A DNA stretch of 64,000 bases from Spartinivicinus marinus (GCF_026309355.1 NZ_JAPJZK010000004.1:1-64000); one strand, 5' to 3'; positions 35,857 to 44,929 are shown, counted from the first letter of the stretch. Notes: a model not told the origin generated them from the sequence alone. A program made the numbers and translations.

Positions 35857-36857
35857 CTATTGCTTTACTTTCTTTACTTAGCACTAACTTCTGTTTAGCA
35901 AGTGAACTTCAGTATGATAAAACAGTACGTATACTAACATGGTGGGGATACCTAGATCATGATGATTTAGTCAGAGAAGTGGAAACTGCCTGTAAAGTAA
36001 ATATCAGCTATGATGAGTTCTACAGTAACCCAGAATTTATTAGGAGAAGTCAAGAGCGCAAATATGATCTGCTCATTTACTCAGATACAGTAGGGGATTT
36101 TGTAGAAAAAAAAATGCCTATGCCAGGTATTGATCTGAGCGATATTGCTAATAGCTATCATCCTGTCGTTCGAGATCAGTTTAAACAAGAGCAACATGCA
36201 AAAAACACACTTTACTTTGTGCTTTCAGGTACTGTGTTCTTGTGGAATGCAGACCTCGTAAGCCTCACGAGCAATGATTCAATCTCAGATATTTTCAACA
36301 AAGGTAAAGGTAAAACTGTCGCACTCCTTGATGACTATGTTGAAATATTAACTTTATTGATGAATGAGAAACATCACGAAAAAGCTGATATTTTTTCAAT
36401 GCTAAAGAGTGTTCTGGGGGGGAGCAATCTAATTATTACCAACAACTTAGGTCGAATTCTTAAAAGTAAGGACTTTGCCATCGGTTATGCCTGGTCTGGT
36501 GAAGCAATCATCTCTATGTCCGAAACAAACCAAAATATCAAGGCAATGATGCATCCATCATTATCCCATATCTCTAAAGACCTAGTTTCACTTTTATCTA
36601 GTGATAGTGCTTCTTTATGCGTCGCGAAGGCTTTTACAGGTAAAAAATTTATTTCAGATGTTGCTGAAAGATCATTCTATTTTTCTCCCTACAAAAAGGA
36701 GTCACATGCCGGTAATACAGTATATGACAGGCTTTACAAAGAGTTTAATACAAAGATAGGAGAACTAGTCTGGCTAAAAAAGTTTACGGTAGAGGAAAAT
36801 AAGTTTTTTGAAAAAAAGTGGCTACAGATCAAGGTTGATTTAGGGTACAAAGCTTGA
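35826..36857 (+). CDS. PotD-like extracellular solute-binding protein
   Basis: 343 residues. The start MGRLRFKEKVAIALLSLLST is a signal peptide ending near CLASE. The mature part begins TVRILTWWGYLDHDDLVREV, the pattern of polyamine-type binding proteins (INVYNWWxY), then YDLLIYSDTVGDFVEKKMPM, TVFLWNADLVS and KDFAIGYAWSGEAIISMSET. It probably sits in the periplasm and binds a small amine or peptide. No permease genes follow; instead the next gene is a sensor kinase, so the protein may present its ligand to the kinase. Confidence 0.75.
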   Translation: MGRLRFKEKVAIALLSLLSTNFCLASELQYDKTVRILTWWGYLDHDDLVREVETACKVNISYDEFYSNPEFIRRSQERKYDLLIYSDTVGDFVEKKMPMPGIDLSDIANSYHPVVRDQFKQEQHAKNTLYFVLSGTVFLWNADLVSLTSNDSISDIFNKGKGKTVALLDDYVEILTLLMNEKHHEKADIFSMLKSVLGGSNLIITNNLGRILKSKDFAIGYAWSGEAIISMSETNQNIKAMMHPSLSHISKDLVSLLSSDSASLCVAKAFTGKKFISDVAERSFYFSPYKKESHAGNTVYDRLYKEFNTKIGELVWLKKFTVEENKFFEKKWLQIKVDLGYKA

Positions 36858-38329
36858 GCAAAACGCTAAAAACAGTGGAGAACAATCTTGTCATTTCTGT
36901 TGTTATCTCCGTCATCACATCAATTATTGTAATCAGCATCTCTTATATCTATGTACTCAACAGATATACAGATAGCAATGAAAAAATAGCCAATACAGAG
37001 CTTGTTCGAGTTATTGACAACTACAAGTACAACTTCCTTTCTAAGATAGGTATCCTTGTTACCTCAACAGAGGTTGTTGACTTTTTCAAGTCAGGAAAAA
37101 AAACAAGAAGTGAGCTTAAGACAGGTGTATTAAGAGTCATGGCAAGGATGCCAAAAGACAACGAAGTCGCTGGTTGGCAGTTTGTATCAGATAAAGGAAA
37201 ATCCCTGATTAATATTGGTACTAGCACTAAACAGTTTGTACGCCTTCAACTATGCTACCTATCAACAGGGTTAAGCGCTCAATATGGTGAATGTATAGCT
37301 AGCTTACTTATTTACTTTAATGTTGATAATTTAATCAACAAGTTGAATCGATTAAATAAAAATATTCGTTATTGCCCTGGCTGCTCACCTACTCAATTTA
37401 TTGAGTCAGATCAATATGGCTTTTTTAATGTAGAATCCAATGTACAATTGGATGTTGAATATGCAACTCCAAAAAACGTACCAATATGGCCTTTATTCAT
37501 CGTTTCAATCGCTGGGCTTGCCTGGGTAGGTTATCACTCTAAAAGGCATATACGAAAAATATTAAGAAGGGATGTTATTAACCCTTTGACAACTGTGTGT
37601 AAACATAACAAACAAAATGTCGTTTCTGGATACGCTGAGTCTACTGTAGAAGAAATTGTTGCTATTCGTATGAAGTATAAGTTACTTCAAACTAAGTCTG
37701 TTACAGCTGAACAAGAAAAGCGAAAGATTGCGAATGAGCTTCATGATGCACTAGGTTCCTTTATTATAAAGCTACGGTGGGAAATAGCCGAGATACTTAA
37801 ACGAAACCAGCATAATGAAAAAGATTTACCCTTAATCCGTACTGCTTTAGAGAGCGTAGACTATTTATTAACAGCCACTGATAACATCATAGAACTTCTA
37901 AGGCCAGAAGTAGTTGACACACTTGGGATAAAAGGAGCAATAAAATCTGTTATCAGTGAGTGGGAGGAGTTAAAATCATTTACTGTGGATTTTTCCTTTA
38001 ATTTTGAGGATACAGACCTTCCAGATGTAGTTACTCATTCAGCCTACCGAATCGTGCAAGAAGCATTGACTAATATTGTTAAACACTCGCAAGCTACTGC
38101 TGTGACTATAGCTATCAATGCAATAAGCTGTAATCAAGAAGACTGTTTACAGTTGATTATTAAGGATAACGGCAAAGGACTTGACTACAAATCAATCAAA
38201 AGTGGACATGGCTTGTCCAGCATGAAGGAGCGATCAGTTTCGTTAGGAGGACACTTTGAGATTACATCAGACCTTAACCAGGGCACTAGTATTGAGGTAA
38301 TTTTACCCTTGAATTTTTCAATCCCATAG
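36854..38329 (+). CDS. NarX-type sensor histidine kinase
   Basis: 491 residues from a TTG at 36854 that overlaps the preceding stop (TTGA). Two membrane spans, VVISVITSIIVISISYIYVL near residues 14-33 and IWPLFIVSIAGLAWVGYHSK near 213-232, flank a periplasmic domain with a CPGC motif. The cytoplasmic part has HisKA_3 with the phospho-accepting H297 in KIANELHDALGSFIIKLRWE, then SAYRIVQEALTNIVKHSQAT and DNGKGLDYKSIKSGHGLSSM (ATPase G boxes) near 390-450. It would phosphorylate the adjacent response regulator. The periplasmic domain is a candidate docking site for the binding protein next door. Confidence 0.9.
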   Translation: MSKTLKTVENNLVISVVISVITSIIVISISYIYVLNRYTDSNEKIANTELVRVIDNYKYNFLSKIGILVTSTEVVDFFKSGKKTRSELKTGVLRVMARMPKDNEVAGWQFVSDKGKSLINIGTSTKQFVRLQLCYLSTGLSAQYGECIASLLIYFNVDNLINKLNRLNKNIRYCPGCSPTQFIESDQYGFFNVESNVQLDVEYATPKNVPIWPLFIVSIAGLAWVGYHSKRHIRKILRRDVINPLTTVCKHNKQNVVSGYAESTVEEIVAIRMKYKLLQTKSVTAEQEKRKIANELHDALGSFIIKLRWEIAEILKRNQHNEKDLPLIRTALESVDYLLTATDNIIELLRPEVVDTLGIKGAIKSVISEWEELKSFTVDFSFNFEDTDLPDVVTHSAYRIVQEALTNIVKHSQATAVTIAINAISCNQEDCLQLIIKDNGKGLDYKSIKSGHGLSSMKERSVSLGGHFEITSDLNQGTSIEVILPLNFSIP

Positions 38330-38342
38330 CAATTTTGCCATT

Positions 38343-38987
38343 ATGAAACCAATTAATGTATTTATAGCAGATGACCATGAAATTGTTCGAACCGGCCTAA
38401 CTGAGTTGCTTAATAACTATGTTGGTGATTTCTCGATCAATATTGTTGGTAGTGCAAGCAACGTGGACGAGTTAACTAAAAATGCTAAAAGGAAAAACAT
38501 TGATATATTTATAACTGATTTAGGCTTCGAAGGGACAAAGGGCGATGTGGGTATTATTCAAAAAATACTAGACATTAACAGAAAAGCTAAAATTGTTGTC
38601 TTTTCGATGCGAAACAAGACGCCTACCATTATAGGCTGTTACCGGTTAGGTGCTAAAGGGTATGTGAGCAAAAGTGCGGATAGTGGCTTGATATTGGATG
38701 CCATTCAGACTGTTCATTCAGGTGAAAAGTACTTCATGCCAGGTGTTCTTGAAAAAGTTGGACTCAGCAGTTTATATGATCCACTGGAAAAGCTCGATGA
38801 TCGGGAAAAAACTATTTTCCTTTCACTTGCTCAGAACATTGACATATCTGATGTAGCTCAAGAGCTAAATATCAGTGAAAAGACAATACAAAATATAATT
38901 ACACAAAAGATCAAACCTGTGCTTGGTGTTAGTCGCAGCGGCTTTCGTGATTGTGCGATTCGAATGGGCCTAATTGATGACTTTTAA
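38343..38987 (+). CDS. NarL/FixJ-family response regulator
   Basis: 214 residues. Receiver domain: acidic D10 and D11 in IADDHEIVRTGL, phospho-acceptor D59 in IDIFITDLGFEG, and the lysine in GAKGYVSKSADSG near 109. A C-terminal LuxR-type helix-turn-helix follows: LDDREKTIFLSLAQNIDISD, then VAQELNISEKTIQNIITQKI. The gene follows the kinase by 13 bp. It is the output regulator of this operon, probably binding upstream palindromes at 34.6-34.9 kb. An intrinsic terminator closes the operon. Confidence 0.9.
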   Translation: MKPINVFIADDHEIVRTGLTELLNNYVGDFSINIVGSASNVDELTKNAKRKNIDIFITDLGFEGTKGDVGIIQKILDINRKAKIVVFSMRNKTPTIIGCYRLGAKGYVSKSADSGLILDAIQTVHSGEKYFMPGVLEKVGLSSLYDPLEKLDDREKTIFLSLAQNIDISDVAQELNISEKTIQNIITQKIKPVLGVSRSGFRDCAIRMGLIDDF

Positions 38988-39046
38988 TACAGAATAATAA
39001 CTGCTGCAAAGTAGTTTATTTTTCCATTAAGACAGCACTAGAGATT

Positions 39047-39083
39047 AACCCGTTGATGCTTTTTTGTGTCAACGGGTTTTTTA
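39047..39083 (+). terminator. Rho-independent terminator after response regulator
   Basis: Perfect 10-bp stem: AACCCGTTGA (39047-39056) and TCAACGGGTT (39069-39078), 12-base loop, then a T-run to 39082. It ends the methyltransferase-kinase operon 60 bp after its last stop. Confidence 0.85.
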
Positions 39084-39353
39084 TTAAGCGTAAGAATTAG
39101 AAAATTTAAGAGTGTTTTTTTAATTTTACCTAACAAACTATTTTTAAAATTTTATTACTAAAATTCATATTCTTTATATATTGATTATTAACTGCATACC
39201 AATTTATAGTAGACACACGACAGAGGAAGCAGTCAGGCGGTACTGTCTCCAATCAATCTAAGTTTCAGCCTAACTAATATCTCATACCATTAGGTAGTGC
39301 TACTCTTATTGTATTAGGCAATTTATCCAATGACTAACCACTGTTGTAATTAG

Positions 39354-39467
39354 CCCAGATCCATTCTGGGTTCATTTCATAATCCTTAATTTAACTTGTG
39401 TAGAGTGTGTCTGTTAAACGACATACTGGAACCTCTGGTTTAGGGGGCTCTTTGCCCCCATTTTTTT
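39354..39467 (+). ncRNA. Candidate small RNA or leader with strong terminator
   Basis: Beyond the previous terminator, CCCAGA/TCTGGG (39354-39359, 39365-39370) forms a hairpin. GGGGGC (39443-39448) and GCCCCC (39454-39459) then form a strong stem followed by ATTTTTTT. No open frame lies between 39083 and this terminator. It either ends a small RNA or acts as an attenuator before the DUF2750 gene 45 bp downstream. The rest of the 524-bp gap has nothing assignable. Confidence 0.5.
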
Positions 39468-39511
39468 ACTTATCAAATATTATTTATAATAAAATTAAAT
39501 GGGGTAATTAA

Positions 39512-39886
39512 ATGCGGTCTCCATTGCCTGATGATTTGGCTACCATTGTCACCTGGCCACGATTAAAACGTTATTGCTATTTTTTTGAAGAAGCGGTTGA
39601 AACCAATCAAATCTGGACATTATATAGAGGAAGCTGGGCCATCGAACAATCCAACGGTTATCAAACGTTTCCTCTTTGGCCTAACGGGGCTTTTGCCACA
39701 ATTTGTGCAATTAAACAATGGCAATATTTTAAACCCATACAATTTACTATTGAGATTGTGTTGAACGAAGTCATTCCTATGCTGGATAACAGTTTATGGT
39801 TTCCTTCCATTTTTCAAACACCCTCTGACAGGGGCACCATTATTAATACGCAGTTATTAAAAGATGAATTGTTAGGCCTGATGTAA
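39512..39886 (+). CDS. DUF2750-family protein
   Basis: 124 residues. LPDDLATIVTWPRLKRYCYF, then EAVETNQIWTLYRGSWAIEQ and YQTFPLWPNGAFATICAIKQ, and WQYFKPIQFTIEIVLNEVIP match the DUF2750 order: W(T/A)L...GW, (L)PLWP, A..., then LDNSLWFP... near the end. Function unknown; small cytoplasmic protein. Monocistronic, preceded by a terminator-like leader. Confidence 0.65.
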   Translation: MRSPLPDDLATIVTWPRLKRYCYFFEEAVETNQIWTLYRGSWAIEQSNGYQTFPLWPNGAFATICAIKQWQYFKPIQFTIEIVLNEVIPMLDNSLWFPSIFQTPSDRGTIINTQLLKDELLGLM

Positions 39887-39971
39887 TTAAAAAGTATTTT
39901 GCGTTCATTATTTTCGTTGGGTCGTAGGGGTACTATGTCCCGTTTGCCAGATTATGTTGTACTGGCCTTTT

Positions 39972-40466
39972 TTAGTTCTTCCTTAATTTTTTGATGATGG
40001 CTTCCAATTCCTCATCGTTGCTAAAAGCCAGCACCACATAGCCACCATTGGTGCTATTTTTAGCTCGTCTCCCACGTTTAACCACGGAGGTAAATCCCGT
40101 GAGCGTTGATAATTTTTGGCCTAGCTGATCATCCTTCATTGTCTGCCATTTTGCCAACGTATCAACTTCTTCCAGTAACTGAATTTCACCAGCTAGGTCA
40201 CGACTTGACCAGTCGTGTATATAAGCCTGCTTAACCAGTTGCATTTGCTGGTAGATATTTTTGACGGTGACCAGCTCCCGTAAATGTGCAGCAGGGAGAG
40301 TATACTTATCTAATAGAGCTTTAACCTTTGGATGTAACTGATCAAACCGCGATAGATGTGATACTTCAGCCCGTGAAACTTTCATTCGCATGGCAATATC
40401 TGCTTGTGATAAGCCCTGCTCTTTTAACTGCTTGCACCGTTTAACGGCTTTCCAAATGTCATTCAT
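39972..40466 (-). CDS. KorB/ParB-like DNA-binding regulator lacking the N-terminal domain
   Basis: 164 residues. KRCKQLKEQGLSQADIAMRM followed by KVSRAEVSHLSRFDQLHPKV is the ParB/KorB helix-turn-helix, then VKALLDKYTLPAAHLRELVT as in the KorB linker helices. The ParB N-terminal CTP-binding domain is missing. The C-terminal 50 residues are basic with GGYVVLAFSNDEELEAIIKK. Probably a repressor of plasmid operons. A 12-bp-arm palindrome with a GTAGC core lies 20 bp upstream of its start, consistent with autoregulation. Confidence 0.65.
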   Translation of the reverse strand: MNDIWKAVKRCKQLKEQGLSQADIAMRMKVSRAEVSHLSRFDQLHPKVKALLDKYTLPAAHLRELVTVKNIYQQMQLVKQAYIHDWSSRDLAGEIQLLEEVDTLAKWQTMKDDQLGQKLSTLTGFTSVVKRGRRAKNSTNGGYVVLAFSNDEELEAIIKKLRKN

Positions 40467-40486
40467 ACTGAGTTATTGTTTAATGG

Positions 40487-40513
40487 ATAACTTGTAGCAA
40501 TGCTACAAGTTAT
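40487..40513 (-). promoter_or_regulatory. Palindromic operator, GTAGC core
   Basis: ATAACTTGTAGC, AAT, GCTACAAGTTAT: 12-bp perfect arms with a 3-bp centre. The core resembles the KorB operator TTTAGCSGCTAAA of IncP plasmids. A second copy with the same GTAGCAxTGCTAC core is at 50199-50219, before the portal gene. Confidence 0.65.
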
Positions 40514-40620
40514 TATGACATAATTGGTTTACTAGGTCGACTATTGTTTACAGTTTCTCTGAAACGCTACTCATGCATCTTCTCTGTTGATAACACTATT
40601 TAAGTGTTTGCTGCTATTTA

Positions 40621-41013
40621 TTAACAGGCTAGTGCCTGATTTTCAATAGACTGCAGTTCAAGTCGGCGTTGTTCGAGTAGTGCCCGCGTTTCCCGATGTT
40701 GCTGGCTAAGTTGCTGGTATTGTTTTTCCAACAAGTTGATCTCTTTTTCAACCGTTGTAGCAGGACGCTGACTGCGCTCAGTGCCTAAGAATTCATCTTT
40801 GTGTGCTCGTAACACTGACAGTTTGGGCTGAGAACGGTTGTAATGTGCTGCCTGTACTAATAACTCATTGTATAAGATGCGATTTCTTTGTCGGCAAAAC
40901 CGGTGAACACTATCTCGTAAAGCACCATAATGAAGGTTATGGATTTTTGATAAATCTACAGGTCGTGCACCTTTTAAGATTTCGATTGAAGCTTCAATAA
41001 AGGCTGGATTCAT
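40621..41013 (-). CDS. KorA/TrfB-like small regulator with coiled-coil tail
   Basis: 130 residues from the ATG at 41011-41013; longer frames begin without a ribosome site. The N-terminus NPAFIEASIEILKGARPVDL followed by KIHNLHYGALRDSVHRFCRQ resembles the TrfB/KorA helix-turn-helix (REV-type recognition helix ALRDSVHRF). The C-terminal half is a heptad coiled coil, EKEINLLEKQYQQLSQQHRE. It is 108 bp upstream of the KorB-like gene on the same strand, the KorA-KorB pairing seen on broad-host plasmids. Assignment is moderate. Confidence 0.5.
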   Translation of the reverse strand: MNPAFIEASIEILKGARPVDLSKIHNLHYGALRDSVHRFCRQRNRILYNELLVQAAHYNRSQPKLSVLRAHKDEFLGTERSQRPATTVEKEINLLEKQYQQLSQQHRETRALLEQRRLELQSIENQALAC

Positions 41014-41070
41014 AGTATCAACTCCTAATCCTATTAACACCAATGCTTCATTCCCATCCTGTTTTTCCCC

Positions 41071-41100
41071 TTGTTTATCACTGATAAAAAAATAGCTGCA
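41071..41100 (-). promoter_or_regulatory. Promoter-like motif before KorA-like gene
   Basis: CACTGATAAAAAAATAG in plus orientation shares the GATAAAAAAATA core with copies at 22540, 50151, 57448 and 63451. All lie 30-110 bp before minus-strand starts. Confidence 0.5.
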
Positions 41101-41337
41101 ACTTTTTTATTTATTTCTAAAGAGTCATTAATCCATGCAACACTAGGCTAACGTCGAATCAGTGATGGGAGAAAATTTATCACTACGTGAAACAAATTTA
41201 AATACCTAATATTTAAAATTTCCATATTTTTTTGATCAACGATTATCATTGAATTTTCGTTATTTATTGGTGTTTTTTTGAGTAATTTATTAGTAATTTT
41301 CAATTCACGTTTTCAACAAATTTGTTAATTATCAAAC

Positions 41338-42444
41338 ATGATTCAGTTTGATTCTGAAAAATTAGCGCCCTGTTCTCACACCGATTTAGCATTATTTGAA
41401 TCGCTTGGGCTGACTATCAATGAAGCGGTAACTCACACTGAAACGGGTGTCATACGGCACTACCTGGACGAACTGGGGCAATGTATCCCCGGTGTTTATA
41501 GAAATTTGCCAGCGGCTGATTATCACCAGGCACCAGCTTATTCACATAGCCAGCTAAAGGTGTTAATTAACCAATCAGCCAAGCACTTTTATTGTCAATT
41601 TATCGAATCAGACAAAACAACTAACAACCAAAAACCAGCCAGTTATTTAACAACGGGAGAGTTTATTCATACACTGTGCTTAGAGCCTGACAAGGTTTAT
41701 CAGCGCTACTACTGTGATTTAGCCATTGAAGACTATCCAACAGCGCTAAAAACGACCACTGATATTGATCGAGCATTAGTCCAGCTAAAACAGCCTAAAA
41801 CTAAAATTGGGGAGCGAAAAGCTGGTAAAATTGCCAGGTTGTTGTCAGTGGATCCTGATATAGAGGTTTGGGATCAGCTGTTGCTGGATCACCGTGAACA
41901 GCCAGAGCATCAACATAAGACACCTATTGCTAAAACTACTTGGTTACAAGCCCACCAAGCAATCAATGCTATCTATGAACGGCCAGAAGCCCGAGAAGCA
42001 TTATCAGCTGGTATCTGTGAGCTGTCATTATTTGCTACCTGTCCTATCACTCAGCTACCCCTTAAATGCCGTATAGACTGGCTAACCCCTACCCTTCACC
42101 TATGGGATCTGAAAACAGCAGATACAGCCAATCCAGTTCTTTGGAAAAGCAAAGCTGCTAAATACGGATATCAATACCAAGACGCATTTTATCGCTATGT
42201 GTTTGAGATGTGCACAGGTTTGCTACCCAGTGGCTTTGACTTTTTAGTGGTTGAATATCAAGACGTCGCTATTTGTGAGCCGATCACATTTAACGAGAAA
42301 ACCAAGCAATTAGCTGACGAGCAAGTGATTCAAGCATTACTCAAACTCAAAAGCTGTTTAGAAGACAATCAGTGGCCAGGTTATACCGATGCTGGCACAA
42401 CCATACTTAATTTAACTCCTTGGTTATCAAAAGTACGACTATGA
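41338..42444 (+). CDS. recE: RecE-like exonuclease (PD-(D/E)XK)
   Basis: 368 residues. YHQAPAYSHSQLKVLINQSA is the substrate-binding start of RecE/exo VIII C-terminal domains. Then LTTGEFIHTLCLEPDKVYQR, the nuclease core CRIDWLTPTLHLWDLKTADT (acidic D then DLK) near residue 240, and YGYQYQDAFYRYVFE with the QxxxY motif near 285. It resects double-strand ends 5'-3' for annealing by RecT, whose gene overlaps by ATGA. An AACAAATTTGTT palindrome at 41315-41326 is a possible operator just before the ATG. The upstream gap (41014-41337) holds only this and the promoter motif. Confidence 0.85.
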   Translation: MIQFDSEKLAPCSHTDLALFESLGLTINEAVTHTETGVIRHYLDELGQCIPGVYRNLPAADYHQAPAYSHSQLKVLINQSAKHFYCQFIESDKTTNNQKPASYLTTGEFIHTLCLEPDKVYQRYYCDLAIEDYPTALKTTTDIDRALVQLKQPKTKIGERKAGKIARLLSVDPDIEVWDQLLLDHREQPEHQHKTPIAKTTWLQAHQAINAIYERPEAREALSAGICELSLFATCPITQLPLKCRIDWLTPTLHLWDLKTADTANPVLWKSKAAKYGYQYQDAFYRYVFEMCTGLLPSGFDFLVVEYQDVAICEPITFNEKTKQLADEQVIQALLKLKSCLEDNQWPGYTDAGTTILNLTPWLSKVRL

Positions 42445-43181
42445 GCAATGACTCCCCTACCCCACCATTACCCTCTTATATACAAGCCATTGTTAAAGTT
42501 GAAGGACGTTTTAAACACATTGTCGAGCATCACAAATATAGCCTCAATTATCATGAAGAAGCTCAGTTCGCTAAGACACAAATTGCACAAACAGCAAAAC
42601 TACAGCACTGTACCCCACAGTCGATACACGACAGCTTATTGCAAGCGGCCAGCTTAGGATTAACGCTTAATCACCAGAAGAAACTGTGTTACCTAACAAC
42701 CCGGTATAACAAAGAACTTCTAGCTTTAGAGTGTAAGTTGGACATCACTTATCACGGCCTTTATACCCTGGCTTTAGAAACGGGTGTAGTACAGTTTGTA
42801 GTGGCTGAGCGAGTATTTGAAAGTGATATTCAGAACGGTGGGTTTGAGTATTTAGGTCCTTTGCTGCCACCAAAGCACCAAACCAAAAACCCTTTTTTGA
42901 GTGATCAAGAGAAAGGCAACTGTATAGGTGTTTATTGTGTAGCCAAGCTAGCTACCAACGACTACATGACTACATTTATGACACAGGTTGAATTGAATGC
43001 TTGTGCTCAACAAAATGGGTTCAATAGTAGTGTCTGGTTTGGCCCTTTTCGTGGAGAGATGGAAAAGAAAGCCTGTATCAAGCGTGCATTTAAGCTTTGG
43101 CCAAAAGCTCGAGATAAAAGCAGTCGGTTGAGTAATGCAGTTGAAATGTTAAACAGCAGCACATATGTGGATGCTTTTTAA
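42441..43181 (+). CDS. recT: RecT-family single-strand annealing protein
   Basis: 246 residues from the ATG at 42441, overlapping the recE stop. The RecT pattern is clear: TPQSIHDSLLQAASLGLTLN, then CYLTTRYNKELLALECKLDI and TYHGLYTLALETGVVQFVVA, then WFGPFRGEMEKKACIKRAFK near 225. It anneals complementary single strands produced by RecE and probably works with SSB at 16.4 kb. On a phage-plasmid it serves recircularisation and recombination. Confidence 0.9.
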   Translation: MSNDSPTPPLPSYIQAIVKVEGRFKHIVEHHKYSLNYHEEAQFAKTQIAQTAKLQHCTPQSIHDSLLQAASLGLTLNHQKKLCYLTTRYNKELLALECKLDITYHGLYTLALETGVVQFVVAERVFESDIQNGGFEYLGPLLPPKHQTKNPFLSDQEKGNCIGVYCVAKLATNDYMTTFMTQVELNACAQQNGFNSSVWFGPFRGEMEKKACIKRAFKLWPKARDKSSRLSNAVEMLNSSTYVDAF

Positions 43182-43321
43182 TCAAACACTTAAAATTTTA
43201 TTTCTAATAACTATCATACGTAAGTTTGTGTGTTTTAAAAAATTTTCTTGTTAATAACTCTTGTTTACTTGTTTTATATCCCTCTACATGCCTTATATAC
43301 CAAGGGATTCATGAGTTTTAT

Positions 43322-43614
43322 AACTTGTTATAGTTTACTATATAACTTGTTATAGTTTACTTAATAGCTTGTTATAGTTTACTTAATAGCTTGTTATAGT
43401 TGACTTAATAGCTTGTTATAGTTGACTATATAACTTGCTTTTATTGACTTACTCATATACGGTTTTATTAAATAGCTTGCTTTTGTTGACTTTTAGCTTG
43501 TTGGAGCTTAAATCACTTGCTTTAGTTGATTTATAGTTTCATCTTTTGCTCATAATTACTTGTTTAAGTTGACTGCTATTTGCAATACATTGAAACAACT
43601 TGTTTTAGTTGACC
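43322..43614. repeat. Iteron array, plasmid replication origin
   Basis: Six 18-bp iterons, consensus ARCTTGTTATAGTTKACT, start at 43322, 43344, 43366, 43388, 43410 and 43432 with exact 22-bp spacing. Five degenerate copies follow at 43474, 43495, 43514, 43557 and 43597 (ACTTGTTTTAGTTGAC type). The last lies 63 bp before the rep start. The 22-bp step, two helical turns, and the adjacent Rep_3 gene mark this as an iteron origin with copy control. Confidence 0.92.
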
Positions 43615-43676
43615 AGCTTTTCTTATCTTTTAAGAGCTGAATATGCTAATTGGCACGTTTATAGGAGATTCATGAC

Positions 43677-44753
43677 TTGGCGCAAAACAACTTGGTAGTA
43701 AAGAGAAATGAGCTCATTGAAGGTAACTACTCTCTTTCTGCAGTTGCTCAAAAAGTGGCTGCTGCAGTAATAGCTAAAGTAAATCCCGAAGCAGATAGTT
43801 TGCCAACTATTAAGTTGTCAGCACGTGAGGCGATTGAGTTACTTGGTATATCTAAGCAGTACTTCTATCGTGAAATGGACAATATAACTGATGAGTTAGG
43901 AAGAATTCTTATTAGACATAATCAGCTTGATGAAAAAAAGCTGGTTAAGTCGAACTTTTTTCTAAGAAGCACATATGATGAAACTGATAAGTCGGTAACG
44001 TTCGAGTTTCACCCAGACATAGAACCATATATACGTGACTTTCGTAGGAATTTCACTAAGTACCAAATTAGACAAATTAGAAATTTAAACTCAAAGTATT
44101 CAATTCGAGTATATGAGGTACTTAGAAAGTATCATCCTATTAAGTGCAGTAGATCTGAATCATACTATGAAGTTGGTATTGATGAATTTAGGTCTATGAT
44201 GGGGATCGAAGAAGGTAAGCACCAGAGAATCAGTAATTTAAGAGAATATGTTTTAAAGAGAGCTGAAAAAGAGCTTACTGAAAAAACGGACCTAACCTTT
44301 AAATTTAAAATGCTTAGAAAAGCAAGAAAAATTAGTAGCATAAAATTTACTATTTATCATAATCAACGAAATATAAAACAAGAAGCTACTAACAAAGATG
44401 ATCCTGAAGTATTAACTGAACAGGAAGAACAATTATTTTCTGACCTGAGTACGCTAATAAAAGGAATTGAAGTTAAAGAGGTTAAGGCTGCACTAAAGTT
44501 CTATGCTGTAGAAGTGCTCCAGGAAGCTATGTTCACGTACTTTCTAGCTCAAACGCGTGGACGTGATATTAAAAACCCTAAGTCATACTACTTTGGAATT
44601 TGTAAGAAACTGAATGATCACTATAAGCCAACGCAAAATAATACATCTAGCGATGCTGATTCCAGAGGATTGGCTAAAGAGTTGTTAGATGATGATTGGG
44701 CAAAAGTGATGTTAGATGAGTTTGTGGATGGTGATGAAAATATTGATGTATAG
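43677..44753 (+). CDS. Rep_3-family plasmid replication initiator
   Basis: 358 residues from a TTG at 43677, with AGGAGA nine bases upstream; the nearby ATG at 43672 is out of frame and soon stops. Two winged-helix domains are seen: VVKRNELIEGNYSLSAVAQK and LSAREAIELLGISKQYFYRE, then FHPDIEPYIRDFRRNFTKYQ and KYSIRVYEVLRKYHPIKCSR, matching RepB/RepE-type initiators. The C-terminal 120 residues are acidic. It binds the upstream iterons and recruits the host replisome. A terminator follows. Confidence 0.92.
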   Translation: MAQNNLVVKRNELIEGNYSLSAVAQKVAAAVIAKVNPEADSLPTIKLSAREAIELLGISKQYFYREMDNITDELGRILIRHNQLDEKKLVKSNFFLRSTYDETDKSVTFEFHPDIEPYIRDFRRNFTKYQIRQIRNLNSKYSIRVYEVLRKYHPIKCSRSESYYEVGIDEFRSMMGIEEGKHQRISNLREYVLKRAEKELTEKTDLTFKFKMLRKARKISSIKFTIYHNQRNIKQEATNKDDPEVLTEQEEQLFSDLSTLIKGIEVKEVKAALKFYAVEVLQEAMFTYFLAQTRGRDIKNPKSYYFGICKKLNDHYKPTQNNTSSDADSRGLAKELLDDDWAKVMLDEFVDGDENIDV

Positions 44754-44791
44754 TCGTCTGATGGACTGTTAAAGTTTAATATTCTGATTAT

Positions 44792-44815
44792 AAGAGGGAG
44801 AAATCCTCCCTTTTT
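44792..44815 (+). terminator. Terminator after rep
   Basis: Stem AAGAGGGAG/CTCCCTTTTT (44792-44800 with 44806-44815), loop AAATC; a GC core of five pairs and the T-run lies 40 bp after the rep stop. Confidence 0.65.
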
Positions 44816-44929
44816 CATTTCTTGCTTTATTTATCCTGCCTAAAAAGCAGGCATAACTTGTATTGTAAAGCCCCCTTTTGAGTACTCCTTAATCAATTTA
44901 ATAGATAAACTAGTTTATAAAACCAAAAA

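Noticed and set aside
43322-43614. Regular repeats looking like a CRISPR array
   Set aside because: The 22-bp period leaves only 4-bp gaps, repeats drift toward one end, and a Rep_3 gene follows. These are iterons.
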